DNA from: FEN-1350 sp964643355 | Lineage (GTDB): Bacteria; Planctomycetota; Phycisphaerae; Sedimentisphaerales; Anaerohalosphaeraceae | DNA: 64,000 nt | Direction: 5' to 3' | NCBI GenBank assembly: GCA_964643355.1 | Contig: CAZXPW010000003.1 | Coordinates: forward strand, 62,001 to 126,000 | Part shown: positions 61,210-64,000 of the stretch, piece by piece | How the letters are laid out: every line of letters starts with the position of its first letter | Numbering within the stretch: position 1 is the first letter of the stretch | Position numbers and translations under genes: made by a program | The notes under the pieces: generated by a model | Seen by the model: the letters and a program-made list of their open reading frames with translations, nothing else | Databases searched by the model: none | Told to the model about the DNA's origin: nothing

Positions 61210-62438
61210 ATTCTGTCCGGCCCTCCAATCGTTCCTCCGCCGTCTGGGTTGTCCGTCGTCTTCGTAAGGCCGGCTTCGAAGCGCTGTTTGCCGGCGGCTG
61301 TGTCCGCGATATGCTCCTTCGGAGGCGGGCCAAGGATTACGATGTCGCGACCAGCGCGCGTCCCGAGCAGATTTTGTCGCTCTTTCGTCGGACCCTGCGG
61401 ATCGGCGCCAAATTCGGCGTTGTCATGGTCCTGATCAAGAATGATCAGGTCGAGGTTGCCACATTCCGGACCGACTTCGGATATTCCGACGGCCGTCATC
61501 CCGATCAGGTCCGTTTTACCAGTGCCGCCGAAGACGCGTCCCGCCGGGATTTTACCGTCAACGGGATGTTTTATGATCCAGTCCGTCGAACCGTGATCGA
61601 TTATGTCGAAGGTCAGCGGGATCTGGCAAAAAAAATCCTCCGCACCATCGGGAATCCCGACAATCGTTTTGGAGAGGATTATCTGCGAATGCTCCGGGCA
61701 GTCCGTTTTGCCACACAGCTTGGATTCTCTATTGAACCGTTAACCTGGGAGGCGATCCTCCGCCAGGCCGCGAAAATCGCCCAGATCAGCGGCGAACGAA
61801 TCGCCTCTGAACTGGAAGCCATCCTGACCCATCCGGCCCGCGGACTCGGCGCTCGATTGCTGGTGGAAAGCGGCCTCTGTGCTTGGATTTTTCCGAATCT
61901 CGATTCGGTCTCTGCCCGCCGCGGCCTGGCTGTTCTCTCGGCTCTGCGTGGGCGGGTCGGTTTTCCACTGGCCTTGTCGGCATTGTTTGCCCAAACCCCA
62001 ACCGCGACGGCTCTTTCACAGTGTGAGATTCTCAAACTCAGCCGCGAACAGATTCGCCGCTTGGCTTGGATTCTCGAACATCGAGACCGTCTGCTCAACA
62101 CCTCCATGGGTCTGGCTCCGCTGAAGCGGCTTCTTGTCAGCCCCTATTTCCACGACCTGCTCGATCTGCAACAAGCGATCCTCCAGAGCGAATCCCGGCC
62201 GCTGACTCCACTGAATATTTTGCGACGACGAATCCATGCTCTAAAAGGCGTAAATCTGGCACCCAAGCCACTTCTCGATGGCCACGAGATTTTGTCTCTG
62301 GGTGCCACTCCCGGGCCGATGGTCGGCCGGATTGCGGAAGATCTTTATGCCGCCCAACTGTCCGAGGAGGTCCATACCCCTCAGCAAGCTCGCCGGTTTG
62401 TCCAAGATTGGCTGAATCATCACGCCCGGCGAGATTGA
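61206..62438 (+). CDS. tRNA CCA-adding enzyme / poly(A) polymerase family
   Basis: 410 residues, start at the ATGA overlap with GGGGAGG seven bases upstream. The nucleotidyltransferase head has FAGGCVRDMLLRRRAKDYDV (the GG and D-x-D catalytic set), TFRTDFGYSDGRHP and SRRDFTVNGMFYD; the next part has NRFGEDYLRMLRAVRFAT. The C-terminal helical half is not further assigned. The class II family includes CCA-adding enzymes, A-adding enzymes and PcnB. The nearby tRNA-Ala gene has no encoded CCA, so a CCA-adding enzyme is required somewhere in the genome. Confidence 0.85.
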   Translation: MNSVRPSNRSSAVWVVRRLRKAGFEALFAGGCVRDMLLRRRAKDYDVATSARPEQILSLFRRTLRIGAKFGVVMVLIKNDQVEVATFRTDFGYSDGRHPDQVRFTSAAEDASRRDFTVNGMFYDPVRRTVIDYVEGQRDLAKKILRTIGNPDNRFGEDYLRMLRAVRFATQLGFSIEPLTWEAILRQAAKIAQISGERIASELEAILTHPARGLGARLLVESGLCAWIFPNLDSVSARRGLAVLSALRGRVGFPLALSALFAQTPTATALSQCEILKLSREQIRRLAWILEHRDRLLNTSMGLAPLKRLLVSPYFHDLLDLQQAILQSESRPLTPLNILRRRIHALKGVNLAPKPLLDGHEILSLGATPGPMVGRIAEDLYAAQLSEEVHTPQQARRFVQDWLNHHARRD

Positions 62439-62478
62439 TCCGCAGCTTACTTTTTTCACGGGTTTTGCCAAAAAACTC

Positions 62479-62507
62479 TTGCCAGGGGCCTGTCTTTCCG
62501 ATACAAA
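62479..62507 (+). promoter_or_regulatory. tRNA-Ala promoter
   Basis: TTGCCA (62479-62484), 17 bases, TACAAA (62502-62507), ending ten bases before the tRNA. Confidence 0.55.
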
Positions 62508-62517
62508 TACAAGTAAC

Positions 62518-62590
<73 letters not shown>

Positions 62591-62597
62591 TTTCCCC

Positions 62598-62632
62598 TAA
62601 CCTCTTGAAAGCGAAGGGGTTATGTTTGTTTT
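62598..62632 (+). terminator. Intrinsic terminator of the tRNA
   Basis: TAACCTCTT (62598-62606) pairs with AAGGGGTTA (62614-62622) with one G-U pair around a 7-base loop, followed by the T-rich TGTTTGTTTT. It starts eight bases after the tRNA. Confidence 0.75.
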
Positions 62633-62783
62633 GATCCCGAGTGGGCCGTTTTTCCCGATCATGCCAAGGGTGTTTTGAGGGTCGAAAAGGATTTTCGGTT
62701 ACCGCAACTAAATCGAACTTTTATCCTGCCTTTAACAAATCCCTGGGACAGATTTCGCAAGCATAATGGACCTAATCACTTTC

Positions 62784-62812
62784 TTGCACCTTGTGAACAG
62801 GGATGGTACCAT
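62784..62812 (+). promoter_or_regulatory. Candidate promoter of the aldo/keto reductase gene
   Basis: TTGCAC (62784-62789), 17 bases, TACCAT (62807-62812), about 60 bases before the start codon. Both boxes are imperfect. Confidence 0.4.
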
Positions 62813-62872
62813 CTCAGAAGTTCTGGCGGTACCGATCATAATCCCGCCCGTATGATTTGGATAGGAGAAACC

Positions 62873-63868
62873 ATGGAACGATACTTGCCCACCCGACGAG
62901 ATTTTATTCGACAAACCGCCTGCGGTCTGTGCGCCGGAGGAATTCTCAACCAGGTCTTGGCCGGATCGAATCCGATGGATATTCCGCTCCGTCCATTGGG
63001 AGGGACAGGGGTAAAGGTATCGATACTCGGCCTGGGGGGATATCACATCGGAAGCATTCGCGACGATGATCGATCGATTCGCCTGATTCGAACGGCCATC
63101 GATCAGGGTGTCACCTTTCTCGATAACGCGTGGGAATATCATGGCGGGAGAGCGGAAGAACTCATGGGAAAGGCCTTACGCGAAGGGTATCGAGAGAAGG
63201 TGTTCCTGATGACCAAACACCACGGGCGCGATAAACAGACGGCCCTTAGGCATCTGGAAGACAGTTTGCGGCGATTCAAAACGGATGTGATCGACTTATG
63301 GCAATTTCACGAAGTTGTCTATGACAAGGATCCTGAGATGATCTTTGCCCAAGACGGAGGCATCGAAGCTGCCGACCTGGCGAAGAAACAGGGAAAAGTC
63401 CGTTTCATCGGCTTTACCGGTCATCGAGATCCGATGCTGCACTTACAGATGCTGGCCTATGGGTACCCTTGGGATGCGGTTCAGATGCCCATGAATGTTT
63501 TTGATCCGCATTTTAAGAGTTTTCAAAGGCATGTGTTACCCATCCTTATTCGACGCAACATCGGCGTCATTGCGATGAAAACCATGGGTAGCGGTTCGGT
63601 CTTGCGAGCCGATAGCATTACGCCGAAGGAGGCCCTGTGGTATGTGTGGAGTCAGTCGGTCTCCACAATCGTTTCAGGAATGGACTCCGAACAAATCCTT
63701 CAGACCAATATCGACTTGGCGAGGACTTTTATTCCCTTGAATGCGATCGAACAATCCTCCTTACTGGATAAGACGAAAGAGGCAGGCCTCACCGGGGAGT
63801 TCGAGCCCTTTAAGACGGCTCCGAATTTCGACGGCCCGATCGGCCGCAAACTTTACGGCCTGGATTAA
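62873..63868 (+). CDS. Exported aldo/keto reductase with twin-arginine signal
   Basis: 331 residues, ATG after ATAGGAGAA. The N-terminus TRRDFIRQTACGLCAGGIL is a twin-arginine signal. The aldo/keto reductase barrel has PLRPLGGTGVKVSILGLGGY, catalytic Tyr in DNAWEYHGGRAEE, Lys in FLMTKHHG and His in DLWQFHEV, and the C-terminal NADP-binding region ends SIVSGMDS-like (VSTIVSGMDSEQ). It is related to the oxidoreductases that planctomycetes export in large numbers. Substrate unknown. Confidence 0.88.
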   Translation: MERYLPTRRDFIRQTACGLCAGGILNQVLAGSNPMDIPLRPLGGTGVKVSILGLGGYHIGSIRDDDRSIRLIRTAIDQGVTFLDNAWEYHGGRAEELMGKALREGYREKVFLMTKHHGRDKQTALRHLEDSLRRFKTDVIDLWQFHEVVYDKDPEMIFAQDGGIEAADLAKKQGKVRFIGFTGHRDPMLHLQMLAYGYPWDAVQMPMNVFDPHFKSFQRHVLPILIRRNIGVIAMKTMGSGSVLRADSITPKEALWYVWSQSVSTIVSGMDSEQILQTNIDLARTFIPLNAIEQSSLLDKTKEAGLTGEFEPFKTAPNFDGPIGRKLYGLD

Positions 63869-63880
63869 GTTCGCGAATGA

Positions 63881-64000
63881 TCAGCGGTCGGTCGGAGGAG
63901 GCAATGCGATTTTTCGGGCAAGAATCCGTTGCGTTTGCCCGCCTTCGATTTGAACATCAAGACCCCCGATCAATGCGGATCCCAATGCGGTTTGGGACGA
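63881..64000 (-). CDS. C-terminal end of a minus-strand gene cut by the window edge
   Basis: Forty codons on the minus strand are open to the right edge and stop with TGA at 63883-63881. The tail contains SALIGGLDVQIEGGQTQRIL. The LIGG element resembles the C-terminus of ATP synthase delta subunits, but the match is too short to name the protein. It converges on the aldo/keto reductase gene with a gap of 12 bases. Confidence 0.4.
   Translation of the reverse strand, partial: SSQTALGSALIGGLDVQIEGGQTQRILARKIALPPPTDR

Noticed and set aside
62598..62632. Considered as an attachment site next to the tRNA
   Set aside because: The repeat is a stem-loop with a T-rich tail, and no integrase or direct repeat of the tRNA end was seen.

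Overview
The window (about 64 kb, GC-rich, densely coded) looks like chromosome from a planctomycete of the class Phycisphaerae, perhaps near Sedimentisphaerales. The indications are a dockerin-like Asp-rich repeat at the N-terminus of a giant secreted protein (10366-16923), many lamin-tail (LTD) and CotH domains, a prepilin-like protein with a C-terminal F-A-D-G-H motif (39332-40201), a HYExAFE-type protein (59095-59616), LL-diaminopimelate aminotransferase as the lysine/peptidoglycan route, an AroD-AroE fusion and a HPPK-nucleoside kinase fusion. This assignment is inference from gene content. No rRNA, CRISPR array, transposase, integrase or phage gene was seen.

Layout. (1) 1-10170: one strand, tightly spaced: a PilP/GspC-like protein cut by the window edge, a secretin, a TPR lipoprotein, then a signalling block (PAS histidine kinase, single-domain receiver, GAF/HD-GYP protein, STAS protein), then a GspE/PilB ATPase with an unusual Walker A and a GspF/PilC membrane protein. 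(2) 10366-16923: a 2185-residue secreted multidomain protein. (3) 17-20.4 kb: two receiver proteins, then SppA and an LpxL-type acyltransferase read from back-to-back promoters. (4) 20.7-25.2 kb: a ribose-type ABC transporter plus ribokinase behind a promoter overlapped by a perfect palindrome. (5) 25.2-42.7 kb: housekeeping genes: an exported nitroreductase-like protein, an Hpt protein, dapL, folK-dNK fusion, panC, panD, lgt, bioF, rhomboid, tex, amidase, aroDE, a zinc alcohol dehydrogenase and cinA. (6) 42.7-59 kb: a second secretion/pilus locus: GspE, PilT, GspE, GspF, seven proteins with prepilin-type N-termini and a GspK-like protein. (7) 59-64 kb: HYExAFE protein, bioB, rsmD, CCA-adding enzyme family, tRNA-Ala(GGC) with a terminator, an aldo/keto reductase and the tail of a minus-strand gene.

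How the parts fit. The two secretion loci are complementary: the first supplies the outer-membrane channel and control genes, the second supplies extra motors, a retraction ATPase and the fibre subunits. All three GspE-like ATPases have N-terminal repeats resembling the c-di-GMP-binding MshEN module, and the HD-GYP protein sits directly upstream of one of them, so c-di-GMP control of the motor is a reasonable hypothesis. The giant LTD/CotH protein downstream of the first GspF, and an LTD-like segment in the GspK-like protein, make this set the most interesting candidate system here. Prepilin peptidase and the PilM/N/O-like genes are not in the window.

Limits: start codons were chosen by eye from ribosome-binding sites, overlaps and promoters. 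Domain calls come from reading motifs, without database searches.
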